From Vitis vinifera (lineage: Eukaryota; Streptophyta; Magnoliopsida; Vitales; Vitaceae): 64,000 bases of DNA. The stretch lies in NCBI RefSeq assembly GCF_030704535.1, contig NC_081821.1:7579001-7643000 (forward strand), given 5' to 3'. A program made the translations under genes and the position numbers. Below are positions 47,660-60,499 of the stretch, piece after piece; the first letter of the stretch is position 1, and each line of letters begins with the position of its first letter. Under the pieces are notes generated by a model. That model was given only the letters and a program-made list of their open reading frames with translations, did no database searches and was not told the DNA's origin.

Positions 47660-48725
47660 TAAAATATGACCTTGGTACAGCCAATTTAACTAAGGTACAA
47701 AGAATGTAGCCAAATTAGGAAAAATATGATTAAGGTATGAATAATGCTACCAATGTATGAATAATATAACCTTGGTAAAAAAAAAAAAGCCATCTAGATA
47801 TAAATAATGTGATCGAGATATGAATAACGTGATATGGGTATGAATATTATGATACGAGAGAACCAAGGTATAAAAATTGTGAATTAGGTATAAATAATAT
47901 GATAGTTGTGAAAAATATGATTGATGTGTGAATGATATGACTAATCCATGGAACAATGTAATCAAAATACGAAAAATATGATAAAGCAACAAATAATGTG
48001 ATGAAGGTACTAATGATGTAACCAAAGTTTAGGTAAGTTGGTCAAAATAAGAAATGTGATCGAAATAGGAATAAGTTAAATGAGGTATAAAGAATATGAT
48101 CATGGTACAAATGATCGAGTTATATTAGATTTAGATTTGCCAATTTGGTTGGGTTGATCGAGTTGTATGATTCAAAATTGATGGTTTTTAAAAACTTTTT
48201 TTCTACATATTTTCTACAAAAAATTAAATATTAACATAAAATGTAACAAGAAAGGATAAAAACAATGTAAGATACAATTTGGATGTATAATGTGAGTGAA
48301 GATACAAATAATGTAAGAAATGATATGAAAAATATGATTATGGTATGAAAAATGTAACTGTGGTAGCAAAATTTGATCAATTTGTACCTTGCTCACATAT
48401 GATATAAGTATGATTGTCATATATTTTGTATCCTAGTAATATTTTTGTTTATTGGTCATTTTTTTTGTACATTAATTACATTTTTTGTACTATTATCATA
48501 TTTTCTGTGATGACATTTTTATTTTATATATTAGATATATTAACATACTATTATTATATTTTTTGTACATTGATTTTTTTTTGGGTACATAATTTTTTTA
48601 TATAATATTAGTTATATATATATTTTGTATCATAGTAACATTTTTTTACACATCAATCACATTTTTTATACTATTATCATATTTTTCGTACTCTAGTCAT
48701 ATTTTTCATACCATGGTAACACTAG
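47660..48725. repeat. Degenerate minisatellite in two opposing orientations
   Basis: From about 47660 to 48390 a loose 18-25-bp unit of the form aaaaatatgatnaaggtayga recurs many times. From about 48400 to 48720 the reverse complement recurs instead (atcatattttttgtac, tcatatttttcataccatgg). The whole forms an imperfect fold-back of about 1.05 kb. Confidence 0.65.
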
Positions 48726-49438
48726 TAGTTTAAAAAAATGCTATCAAAATTTCATAACTTCCTCTTCATATGGATAATAAAATCTCATTCTACATTGTCA
48801 ATCTCTTTATCGCCCTATAAATTGTCAATCTAGCAATATTAATTCCTTAAACATGTAACAATCCCATATGTTGAAATTTGGAGGTACGGTAACTCCAAGC
48901 TTTTCTCGTTACATAGTTTGACCCAAATATTCAAAGATTTTCCCGGAATTTGGTTTTCTGAAATTTGAGGGAAGTGATGTGGCTTAGTGTTGCCAGCCTC
49001 GATCTCTTCAAGGAGCCGGCCTTCGATTGTGACGAAACTCCACCTCGACTCCTCCGAGAAACCAAAGCGAGTCCATTTGATAATATAATCCTCAACTCAA
49101 TGAAGGCTCATTCTCTTTTCTACGTGCTGGAGCGAGTCCATTTGATTTTCGGAAATTTCAGGTGTGTCTCTCTGCTGGAGCTTGTCCTTTTAAAATGTAC
49201 TAATGGTCCTGTTTGGTAGCTGAGAAACTGCACGAGAAGAGAAATGATTTTCTTTTGAAACAAAATTTCTCTTTTTCGCTACTAGGTTATGTTTGGATGT
49301 TGATCATCAAATTATGATGGTATCTAGCATCGCTTTTCTGAAATGTCTGGCTCCTTTGATACATGATTGTTTTTTTCCTCGATTATGTTTGGAAATTTGA
49401 CAATTATGATTGAAAAATTGTTTTCTCGGCAGCAAGAT

Positions 49439-51730
49439 ATGGGTGAGATCGATACAAAACCAATTGAATCAGTCCAAGTTGCTCTATCCTTGTTTGAGGA
49501 GAAAACTGATCAGAGAAGAAGCCGGCCCACCAGCAGCGATGTGAGTGCGATTGAAATAGAAAGCTTTTACAATACTAATCAAATTGGGTTTTGGATAGAG
49601 TACAAGTCTTATGATTTTGAAGAGTATTAGGAATTACGATATATGAGTATCTCCTGGATTGTGGTACACCATCATTTCGGTGAACCCCAACAATCCCTCT
49701 CCAAACATAATGCTCCCGTGGAGTGAGCTCATGACCCTTGACTCCGATACCAATTCTTGAATTAAGTTTTGATAGTCTCATTTGAAAACGAGCGTAGATT
49801 AAGCTTTTTATGACATTTAACTACTATCATCCAAGTGACCCATCCTAGGCTTAATCTCGACATTATTATATCCTAACAGTATAATGACATTAAAGAAAAC
49901 GCCATCAAATGTTGAATATTAATTAACCATTCGTGTTCAGTATGCACCCCTGTTGCTTATGTAGAGGGGCTTGTGATGGAGGTCTCAAACCGTGAATTTA
50001 CTGTAAAATTGGATAGTTTTGATATTCCTTTCGTTGTGTGCTATTTCCTTCACCAGCCAGAGTTGGAGAAAGAACAAGAGCTTGAAGGCCTGCTAAAGGA
50101 CTTAGCCAACTGCAAGGTGCAACTGGAGGCAAAGGACTCTGCCCACATGCAAGCCCTTCTTAAGCTGGATCACCATCGAAAAACAGCAGACGAGCTTTCC
50201 ACCTTGCTGAAGAGCTCCGAGGTTGAGAGAGATAAATACATAAATGAATGCATAGAATCTAGAACTCGGATAGATGAACTTGAAACCAAGACGAAGCAGA
50301 TGGCTGATCAATTGTTGGAAACTGCAAAGGTTCGAGAGCAGCTTTCACATGTTTTAAGCAAGTTGAAAAGTGCACAAGAAGAGTTACTTCGTGTGGAAAC
50401 AGAACTTGCTGATGCTAGAGAATCTGAATTCAAGGCTATGACACAAGCAGAGCTGATGCAAACTGCTGTCAACATGGAAAGAGGCAAGACAGCTGAGCTT
50501 CTAAAGCATGTATCAGAGCTCAATGAAGCTATTCTTCATTCAAAGCTGGCTGCTATTGAAGCAGAGAAAGAGAACTCTGCAGTTCTATCTGAGAAAGAGG
50601 CAGAGTTACAGTTAGTGACAGCAACTTTGGCTCAAGCACAGAAACAACTAGAAGAGTTGAGGAAACAAACAGAGATAGTGCAGTTTCTGGAAAATGAGCT
50701 CCTGGCTAAATCGGTATTTATTGAAACCCTGCAATTTGAACTTAAAGAATCCAATGAACTTCACAGTTTATCTGCAAAAGCTGCTTCTGAAGCTATTAAC
50801 AATTTAAACCAGCTAAAATCAGATTTTGAAAGGCAGGAAAGAGAGAACTCAGAACAAGCAGTATCCATTAACTCACTGGAAATGGAGCTTAATCAGTTGA
50901 AAATAAAGCTTAAGAATGCAAATGAGGAGGTAGGCTGTTCAAAGTGTGATGTTGAGATGCTTAGAGGGGAATTAGAGAAGACAAAAATTGAGGTGGATGA
51001 GATTAGAGGAAGGGAGAATGAAGCTCAAGTTGAAATAGCACTTCTGAAATCTGAGCTTCACAAAGGGAGGTCAAGAATTGCAGCAGCAGAGGCAGCTGAA
51101 GCAAGGGCTGAGAGTGTTAAGTCCGGGCTATATCTTGCAGTCCAGCAACTAGCAGTAGAAGCAGGAGAAGCCAAGAAGGAGAGCCAAAGGCTAAAACAAG
51201 GAGCGGATGAAGCAAAAGAAATAACTAGAGAGACTGTCTCTGTCAACCCCCAATTTGAAGTCTCTTCTCAAGATTTAGAACTTTCCCAAAAAGATGAATA
51301 CAATAAAGAAGCTAAAGCAAGAAAAGATGACCACATCACAATTTCAGTGATTGAATATGAATCATTGGTTAGCAAGGCTAAGAAGGCGGATCAAATTCCA
51401 GTATTGGTATCTGAAAATTTAAGTCAATCGGCCACATTTGAAAATAGGGATGAGGCAGAAGTTCTGAAGGAGTTGGAATTTGCAATGGTGAGAATTGCTG
51501 AGTTTAGGACTCGGGCAGAGCAGGCAGTGAGCAGGGCTGAGATGGCTGAGAAAGCTAAGGCAGCAATTGAGGAACAACTAAGGCAGTGGCGAGAGCAGAG
51601 GCAAAGGAAAAGAGCTGCTTTAGCAGCGCTCCATGAAGAGTCTGTCCGAAAAGAGAACAATATTCTTAAATTTGAGCAGACTCCTACAACATATCAGCCA
51701 CTGGGTAAGGTTCTCAACATGAAGTTCTAG
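49439..51730 (+). CDS. WEB-family coiled-coil protein, PMI2/PMI15-like, 2 coding exons
   Basis: Exons 49439-49540 and 50057-51730, both phase 0, with donor gat|gtgagt and acceptor ccag|cca, give 591 aa. The start MGEIDTKPIESVQVALSLF matches the family's opening. The ATG lies 6 bases inside a probable acceptor (cggcag at 49427-49432), so an upstream non-coding exon near 48960-49160 is likely. Almost the whole protein is long coiled coil rich in Glu, Lys, Leu and Ala (about residues 35-400 and 480-560). The conserved block ISVIEYESLVSKAKKADQ is a DUF827/WEB signature, and the end PLGKVLNMKF is typical of PMI2/PMI15. Known: WEB1-PMI2 complexes control chloroplast movement speed through actin in blue light. 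Whether this is PMI2 or PMI15 is not resolved here. Confidence 0.9.
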
Positions 51731-51978
51731 TCTACCTGGAGAATTTCAGATATTTTGTCCTATTTAAGTAATTGTGTATGGCATAAACTTCTTCAAGGAC
51801 TTCCAACTTATTTCTCTTTTAGCTGATTTGGTCCAAGGCCTATTTAATAGGTAATTATATATTCCTCTCATGTGATTTGCAGCATTTCAATAAGGTGCAA
51901 ATGCAAGTGATCAAAGAAAAAAACAAAATTAAGATAAAAAATCTAGGCATATAGACCTTGGTGTGCTTCTCATGTATT

Positions 51979-53127
51979 GACATGTTGAATATTGAGTGCA
52001 GTTTGAGGCAATTGAGGTTTGGTTGATGCTGGTAATTGAATTTGAGAACTATCAATGTTAAATATGATGACTGTCTGGTTTTCAGTCACTTGTTTCCAAC
52101 ATTATAGTTTAGCATGAAACATAGGAGTCAAGGTCCTTTTTATTTCCAATTTCGAGTAGTCCAAATGGTCGAGGTTTTAAATGTTGCATCTTGTAAAACC
52201 TTTTCTGAAATACGTCATGGTTTGTGCTTAGAAATATGCAGACATTGTTATAATTCGTTTCCTTTAATTGATTCAAGCCAGGATCATAGAAATAGAAGAT
52301 TTAGAGGGTATTGGGTAAATCCACTAATTTAATTTAAGTCATTAAACATATTAAATGTGAAAAAATAATATAAGAATTCTTAGACCCTGGTTAGGAAATC
52401 TTCTATTTTATTTATTTATTTATTTTAATTAGAAGTTGAAGTCAAAATCAAAGTTATTATTTTCCTTGTTTTCATATTTTTTTTTTCAAACATGAACTCA
52501 TATTGAGCTTGTAAGCTTTTAAACTTCTTAGTAGACATCAAATAGGACAATCATATTTCTTTCTTCGTCCTCTTGCAGTGGTGTCATGATGATAGTTTTT
52601 GTGTCAAATTTGTTCTGTATATGCCTAGCTATTGTTGTTACTTGACAATGTTGCTACATAGAAGTCATGTTTCTTTAGCTCATATGAACACTGATAATTT
52701 TAAACTCAAATGAGAAGGCTGCTGGGAATATTATAGTTTTTTTTCCCCACTTGTAGTTTCAAATCTGAAGCTTTGGTGCATAGAGCTCAATTCTAACTTC
52801 ATGGATGGTCTGATTTCCAGGTTATAATATATTCATCCTCCCAATCAGAAGGACAATGGTAGTTCTTGAGGATCTAAGATGCATGTGTATGCTATGCTAT
52901 GTTTTGTCCCTAAAAATCAGTCCAACAATACGCAACCTTGGAGGATAGTATCTTAAAGCCCTCACCTGTCACTAATCCAAGGTCTTTTAGTCTATGGGTC
53001 TAAAATCTTATTTGAGGAAAGGCTTTTGGTGAGAAATTGGTAGTGAGAAGATTATCATAAGATTCAACATTTCTTATTAAAAAATGTATGTTATCATTTC
53101 AGTGAAAGTTAACTGCTTAAGATATGG
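51979..53127 (+). repeat. Left arm of a 1.15-kb inverted duplication
   Basis: This segment starts 248 bases after the WEB gene stop and matches the reverse complement of 53954-55112 almost throughout, with scattered substitutions and short indels. It contains no recognised gene and is probably downstream sequence of the WEB gene. Confidence 0.92.
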
Positions 53128-53953
53128 AGCAGCAGACTTATCTCATGAACCTTTTAGACACTGGTACCCTGATAAGAGCATATGCTTAGAAGCCTCCCAG
53201 CATCTTTGTAAATCTTAGCATCTGTATTCATGCTGAATTTTTGGCTAACAGGGATATTAAAGTAGTAGTTTGTGTTTGCTGAGTCTTATAAATTCTTGTG
53301 AAATCGTATTTATGCGGAGTTTCCTGTACAAACTTATTCAGTATTCTTTTTCTCTTTGAACCTATTTGGTACGCTGTATTTGAAATGTAATCATGGTTTG
53401 AAGTATTGGCACAGACTGTGTCCAACACGCAAGTCAGTGACTCACATCCAAGTCGGGACTGGGTTGTTACTCATCTGGACAGATACTTGGAACCATGAGT
53501 ATAATTCAAATACAAAGCCTGTCAAATTGTTTCAAAGAGAAAGGGATTCTTGACGAGGCTTCATCGGACACTCATCAAAGGCTATAAGATTTGGCAAGAA
53601 TTTACACGACTCCTCAAGGCAAAGCTAGCCCTCCTTTTTAAAAATATTCATGTTAGCCAAATGACTAGTCGGTACCTTTTAAGTTCGGTAGGCCAAATAG
53701 TTAGTTAGGCAACAAGTTTGGTAGACCAAAAGGTTAGGCCAGCCACTCCTCCATGTTAGCCAACAAGTTTGTTAGACCAATAAGTTAGGTCACCCTTGGC
53801 CACCCACATTGCAGGGATAATGTTTTATCGGAATTTGGGGAAGAATTTTGAGTGAAATTAGCCGTTTAATCCAACATAACGTAGGTATTAGTATTTTGAA
53901 GAATAATTTATCCAGAATAAATTAACCCCTGTTCAAATAAATTAAAGGGCTTA
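53128..53953. other. Spacer of the inverted duplication
   Basis: 826 bp without a recognised gene. Its part at about 53611-53912 is repeated at 56642-56957 in the same orientation (shared core gttaggccagccactcctcc). Confidence 0.8.
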
Positions 53954-55112
53954 TCCATATCTTAAGCAGTTAACTTTCACTGAAATGATAAGATACATTT
54001 TCGAATAAGAAATGCTGAATCTTATGACAATCTTCTCACTACCAATTTCTCACCAAAAGCCTTTCCTCAAATAAGATTTTAGACCCATAGACTAAAAGAC
54101 CTTGGATTAGTGACAGGTGAGGGCTTTAAGATACTATCCTCCAAGGTTGCGTATTGTTGGACTGATTTTTAGGGACAAAACATAGCATAGCATACACATG
54201 CATCTTAGATCCTCAAGAACTACCATTGTCCTTCTGATTGGGAGGATGAATATATTATAACCTGGAAATCAGACCATCCGTGAAGTTAGAATTGAGCTCT
54301 ATGCACCAAAGCTTCAGATCTGAAAATACAAGTGGGGAAAAAAAACTATAATATTCCCAGCAGCCTTCTCATTTGAGTCTAAAATTATCAGTGTTCATAT
54401 GAGCTAAAGAAACATGACTTCTATGTAGCAACATTGTCAAGTAACAACAATAGCTAGGCATATACAGAACAAATTTGACACAAAAACTATCATCATGACA
54501 CCACTGCAAGAGGACGAAGAAAGAAATATGATTGTCCTATTTGATGTCTACTAAGAAGTTTAAAAGCTTATAAGCTCAATATGAGTTCATGTTTGAAAAA
54601 AAAAAAGACACTTAACATGAAAATAGGGAAAATAATTACTTTGATTTTGACTTCAGCTTCTAATTAAATAAAAAAAATAAAAAAATAGAAGATTTCCTAA
54701 CCAGGGTCTAAGAATTCTTATATTATTTTATCACATTTAATATGTTTAATGACTTAAATTAAATTAGTGGATTTACCCAATACCCTCTAAATCTTCTATT
54801 TCTATGATCCTGGCTTGTATCAATTAAAGGAAACGAATTATTACTATGTCTGCATATTTCTAAGCACAAACCATGACGTATTTCAGAAAAGGTTTTACAA
54901 GATGCAACATTTAAAAACTCGATCATTTGGACTACTCGAAATTGGAAATAAAAAGGACCTTAACTCCTATGTTTCATGCTAAACTATAATGTTGGAAACA
55001 AGTGACTGAAAACCAGATAGTCATCATATTTAACATTGATAGTTCTCAAATTCAATTACCAGCATCAACCAAACCTCAATTGCCTCAAACTGCACTCAAT
55101 ATTCAACATGTC
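53954..55112 (-). repeat. Right arm of the 1.15-kb inverted duplication
   Basis: Reverse complement of 51979-53127. The arm ends abruptly at 55112 (caacatgtc), where the LINE-containing direct repeat begins. Confidence 0.92.
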
Positions 55113-55165
55113 CATCATCCCTTAAGGGGGTCTTTAAAACCCTCCTCCTTCAGCCACATTTTGTT

Positions 55166-55830
55166 CTAATACCTCATTGATCCTCTAATCAGCACCAACT
55201 CCATATCAAAGGCCTCTACAAAATCAAAGAGAATGAGAGCATCCCCAAACAAAGATAGCTTCATACCACCATTCAAGCTCCAGGTCCTTGCAGCCCACCT
55301 CTTCAAAGAGGGTAAGTCTGGAGCTGAATCAGAAAAATCCCCTCTTCTCTCCACTAAACAACGCTTCAAAAGCTCCTCCCTAAGCTGCACATCCTTGACT
55401 CCTAGCTGAAACTGAACCGCCTCATCCATCACACTGTAAAACTTCTTAGCCATCTGTGCAGAAGACCTCCCTCAGACAAAACTAGCTTACTGCACCCTTC
55501 CAACATACTCTCATACACCGGCACTCTGCTTTGCGATTTGAAAGGAGGAAATCACTCCAAGATCCTGAAGCTTCCTAGCTAAAGTGGACAATCCCCCTTC
55601 CAGTAGAAAAATCAATGTAGACCTCTTGGCCTCTGCAAATTTAGCTTAACATTCAATCAACCTTCCTTCCTCGTTAGTTAGAGCGACTTTTCCAGCCTTA
55701 AGGACCTCCCACCTTCAATCTAAACCTTGCAAGTCTTCTTCCCATCCACTTCCCTATAACAAGATTACACACCATCCAACAACCAGGCCAAGCTCACCTC
55801 ACCAAATCTAATCCAGTTAGAAATGCCATA
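55166..55830 (-). pseudogene. LINE ORF1 fragment (copy 1)
   Basis: On the minus strand 55453-55166 encodes 95 residues including AARTWSLNGGMKLSLFGDAL, the kind of DUF4283-like sequence found in ORF1 of plant L1-type LINEs. Sequence further upstream (to 55830) is also ORF1-like but interrupted by stops and shifts. The N-terminal part present in copy 2 is deleted. Confidence 0.6.
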
Positions 55831-56009
55831 GGACTTCCATACTGATAGCAAACTAAAGCCGTATTTGTTCAAAAGTAGGAATGAGCTTATTTAGAAAATA
55901 AAACAAGCAGATTCATGCGCTTGCATAAATTCAGTTATAGAATTAGACTGACCAAGATTATGGTTAACAATTCAAACTAAATCATATCAGGGAGTGATTT
56001 CGATTTTCA

Positions 56010-56215
56010 AGCAGTCAATGTATATTCATTTCAAAATGTGAGTACAGGAAAGCAAACAAAACTATTACAATTTTTAGGCAGTCAATGGGGCAAAATGAAT
56101 ATTACCTTTTAAAATGTGAGATAGAAAAGCAAACAAAACAATTACAATTTTCAAGTAGTCAATGTGGCATTACATTTCAAAATGTAAGCATAGCAAAACA
56201 AACGAAAGAGGCACT
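56010..56215. repeat. Short tandem repeat of about 65 bp (copy 1)
   Basis: About three units with caaaatgtgagtacaggaaa, gcaaacaaaacnattacaat and caagnagtcaatg segments, just downstream of the unrecognised exon. The same array is at 63245-63475. Confidence 0.8.
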
Positions 56216-56218
56216 TAC

Positions 56219-56630
56219 ATATAGAAAGCAGCAGTTGTGCATGGCAAACCATAGCCAAACTCATCCAAGTTGTACAAACCCTTGTGCAGACAAGTGATGG
56301 ATATGAAATCCTCTGGTATTGATTCAGGACATATTTTAGGGCCCTTGGCTCGCTTGGTAGGATGTTGTTGTTCAGTGGACGACGGTTTGGAAACTTGAAA
56401 AATGAATATGTAAACAAGGAACCTGTGGTTATGGTTGCCATGACAGGGGAACATGGCGCACATCTTCTCTTTGCCCAAGTTGAGAACTAATCCATTTCCA
56501 ACCATGGAATGAAATGCATCAATTTTGAAAAGATCGTCATCCACCTCCTTGAATTTCTGACAGAAGACAGGTGCATCCTCACCAGACCCAGGCGGAGGAA
56601 AAAAAGAATGCCTCCATATGGTGGGGAGGA
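56219..56630 (-). pseudogene. Truncated exon copy of an unrecognised gene
   Basis: Minus-strand partner of 63488-63972, with the same splice donor (tat|gtaagt at 56219/56218). Conserved: NGLVLNLGKEKMCAMFPCHG and TCLHKGLYNLDEFGYG. One extra base in an A run at about 56599-56606 shifts the frame relative to the partner, and similarity stops at 56630. It therefore looks like a broken copy. Confidence 0.65.
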
Positions 56631-56641
56631 GGAAAAAAGGA

Positions 56642-56957
56642 ATGCCTCAAAGCTACTTAAGCTGCTTTTTAAAAGTACTCATGTTAGCCAAATGTCTAGC
56701 CCATACCTTTTAAATACCCCATGGGCCATGCCAGCCAGCAATAAGTCAGGTTAGTCGGTTAGGCAACAAGTTTGGTAGATCGAAAGGTTAGGCCAGCCAC
56801 TCCTCCATGTTAGCCAACAACCAGTTTGTTAGACCGTCACCCATGACCACCCACATTGCGGGGATAATGTTTTATTGGAATTTGGGGAAGAATTTTGAAT
56901 CAAATTAGCCGTTTAATCCAACTTAACATAGGTATTAGTATTTTAAAGAAAAGTTTC
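56642..56957. repeat. Third duplicated block (partner 53611-53912)
   Basis: Direct repeat of part of the inverted-duplication spacer, with shared ggataatgttttatyggaat and gccgtttaatccaac. Moderate divergence and small indels. Confidence 0.88.
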
Positions 56958-57531
56958 ATAACATGCCTAAAAATCAATGTTTTGTTTGGTTTATGAGTTT
57001 TAGAAAAACCATTGTTCTAAATAGTTTCTTTCATATATATATGTATATATATATTTTAATTAGCTTGAAATAGAATTGTGAAGCTGTGACTTTCAAGTTT
57101 ATTCTAAAATTATAGTTTCAAGACACGGTTTTAATAATAATTTGAAAAGTAGGTCAAAATCCGAATGTAAGAGACTATTTTTAATTAATTTTAGTATTAT
57201 TGATATTTTTTTATTAAAATTTTGTCTAATATATCTGTAAAATCCAACTACCAATATATATATGTGTGTGTATGAAAATCAATATTTTCATCCTTAAATA
57301 CGAAAGCTAGGTTATCAAATGGAAGAGAGGACCACACAAATGATGAATTAATTAATGATGCTATGAAAGCATGTTAACTTTTTATAATACAAATAAGATG
57401 TTAGTCAATGAATATGAATCATGATCCATGAACCCTAAGGTTCTCCAACTTGAGTTAATACCACCAACCACTAAATCATTTGTGCTAAATGTCTTCCTAA
57501 GATATAGCTCTCTGTTCAAATAAATTAAGGT

Positions 57532-58766
57532 CATGTTTGGTATGTGAGAATGGAAAGTGGAAGGACGATCTCATTCCTCTTCTCATCCACTTCCATGTTT
57601 GGATAACTTAAGTGAGGATGAGAATAAAATTAAAAATGATTTTAAAGGAAATAAAATTTCACTTATAAGTTGGATTTCAATTTATCTCTTAGTAGGGGTA
57701 TTTCGATTCCTGAGCACAATTTATTTTTAAAAACATTTTTTTTAAATTAAAAAATCAAAGAAAATTTTTTTGACTAAATTATTAATTTTAATTTTTTTTA
57801 TTTATATTATGTTAAAAAAATAAATTGTAAATTCATTTCATATAATATTAACTAACTTTAATTCAAGTCTTATTAAAAATAAAAATAGTTTTTTAATTAT
57901 AAATAAATTAAAAAAATAAATAGTTTTTAATAAAATTTGAATATTAATATTATAATAAAATCATAAATTATATTTTTATAAATATTATAAAAATATGGAT
58001 ATTAGTATCCGTATTAAAATATAATTGATTTATTTTGTTAAAAATAAATAATAATAATAATGTAAAATTAATAATTGTTAATACTATTTAATTTTAAATG
58101 AATTTTAAAAACAAACAAAGTTTAATTTTTTAAGGTATAAATGAATCAAAATTTTCATTACATCCATAACTTTAATATTCAACTACTGACATGATATTCT
58201 AAGTTTTTTTTATTTAATCTGTGAATTATTTTATTTAATCTATAATTAATTAATAGTTTTTGAATTTTATATTATTATTAGAAATTGGAATATTTATTAA
58301 AAAAAGTTGAAACATTAATTATGCCTATTAATTTTTATAGTCATTATAATTTTTTTAGTTTCAAATTATTTTTAAAAATTATTAAACTTCTTACTTTGTT
58401 TTTAAAAATTGTTTCCCAAGAACAACAATAAATCATAGAATAAGTTTTTTAAATAAATGTGTTCCTAAATTACCCACCAAAATAGTTTTTTTTTTATTTA
58501 AAAAAACTATGCTATGAGAGTTTTTCTTTTCAAAAATGAAAATAAATATTTTAACATTGAAATAAAAATAAATAATCATTTCAATCTTATATTAATCATT
58601 TAAAAAAAAACTATGCCGTGAGAGTTTTTTTTTAAAAAATTAACCTTATATTTCTAAATACATCTAAATGTAAGAATTGAAATTACCAAATCCATTTCTA
58701 TTGAAAGTCGAATGAGAATAGAAACAAACTATTCATTCCTATTCCCATTCGTACCAAACATGTCCC
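57532..58766. mobile_element. Possible AT-rich transposable element with empty paralogous site
   Basis: Ends ggtcatgtttggtatg ... cgtaccaaacatgtccc form imperfect inverted repeats. The sequence on either side, caaataaattaa and aaagggcttat, is contiguous at 53934-53953 (caaataaattaaagggctta), the duplicated block without the insert. The interior is extremely AT-rich with no coding sequence. A two-base aa duplication is the most that can be argued. Confidence 0.55.
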
Positions 58767-60490
58767 AAAGGGCTTATAATTTCTAACTCGCTATTAACAA
58801 TAGAAGAAAAAACTAACATCTATGGATTAAAATTAAGGATTAATTTATTTATTTTTTTAAACAAAATAATTCCGGATAAGTTTAAGTCTATTTTAAATAA
58901 TTTTATCTAAATATTCTTAAGCTAACTTTTGAATGCTGTTATTAGGTGACTAGATTCAAGGATTGGAATCTGTGAGAAAGGAAAAAGGATGCTTTACCCC
59001 TCGTCCAAGCCGTGCTTCTGAGCTTCGTGGACACACTTAGTCAATTCAACTTAATGCATATAAGCCTCCATTGTCAAGCACGTCCAAAGCCTAGCCCACC
59101 AAATGGCTCCAAGAATTCATCACATTCTGATGAGTTTTGAGTTCTCAAATGGACAGTTTGGATGGTATACCCCTTTGAGAAAAGGCCCAACATAAACTTA
59201 GACACCCGATTGCCATCATACCATGGCATCGTTTACACTATACAGAAAGTACTGGTACTTCAAGCTCAGGCCAGTTCAAACCACAAGCAGGGTCCATTAG
59301 TTCCTGAGCCTTTAGCATTTTCCTGGTTCTTCAGAGCAAATGCATCATTTGCAAGCCTTTTTAACACAAATGGGCAATCTATAACTTACAACCAAGCACA
59401 GGACATAATAAAAATTACCTAAATAGGAAGGATCAAATCCCATGGAACCATTGAAAAACCAAAGGAACTTTCTCATGTTCAGTAAACAAACTAGAAAATA
59501 GTACTCTGTGACAAATGACTTCCCATGTACACCATGTACAATAAACAGATAAAAAAATTAATGTGTCATGCGCACACAAAAAAGAACAAATAGTCTGCTT
59601 ATACAGTTCTAGAAACATCTCCATCTCCAACATGCCATTGGTTAACCCTTTTGAGAAGAAACTCTAAACAAAGCCCTGAAAGGAGACAACTTTACCACCA
59701 ACCTCAGAATTTTCGCGCCTGCAAACAATATTTGAATTTAAGAAATGTGAGTTTAGGAATAAAATAGTTTCCACACCCTTCTCGACAACTTGCAAGTGAC
59801 CCATATTATAATCCAATCCAACAAGATCATGCAAACAAGAAGGAGACTAATTATTAAAACACAAAGATGACAGATTGCCATTAATTGACAATTAACCACG
59901 AACCCATGGCTGGCCATATCAACAGAAACAATTCTTTTAGGTATGATTTCCATTTCATTTTTTATCAAAATCATCAAGACAACTTTTACTTGAAATCATT
60001 ATAATTCCTTTCAGAAGGGTCAATCATGGAAGGCTGGAACAACATCTAATAGGATTTTTTCATGATTATACCAGATTATCAGTGAAATACTTTACATATT
60101 ATTCCACTGCTATTTGTTGATATCTGCATCCAAGATTCATTACTAAACATTGGTTTTATAATACATTTTATAGCACATTTTTCACATCCAGGGCTTTGGA
60201 AAGTCTGGCAGAAGCAGGAATGTTCAGAGTGTAATTACAATTATTCTTCTTTGGGTGATTTGACTAGAGAGAAATGCCATTTTTTTATAATTATTATTAT
60301 TTTTTAAATATTTTGATAAACAGATCCAAACAAAATCATTATGGCACTCATGTGTACTTTCTCTGTCCCCTATTTGTTTCACTTCCGACTTTTCAGGTAC
60401 CCTGGTTGGCATGGTCAAGTTAGTTTAGAGTTCCATCTGCTACAACAGTAGGGAGATTGAGGACGACCATAGCTGAGCACAAAACCTTCT
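58767..60490. other. Spacer, no gene recognised
   Basis: Mixed-composition DNA with no protein family seen on either strand. Confidence 0.4.
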
Positions 60491-60499
60491 TCCCTAATT

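Larger units (their letters stand above)
55114..56630. repeat. Direct repeat, copy 1 (partner 62151-63907)
   Basis: Collinear with 62151-63907 and highly similar. It lacks about 227 bp present in the partner at 62865-63091; the join shows an aat microhomology. It contains a LINE ORF1 fragment (minus strand), a short tandem repeat and a truncated exon of an unrecognised gene. Confidence 0.92.

Noticed and set aside
59162-59422. Plus-strand 86-codon frame
   Set aside because: No recognisable domain, isolated in spacer DNA.
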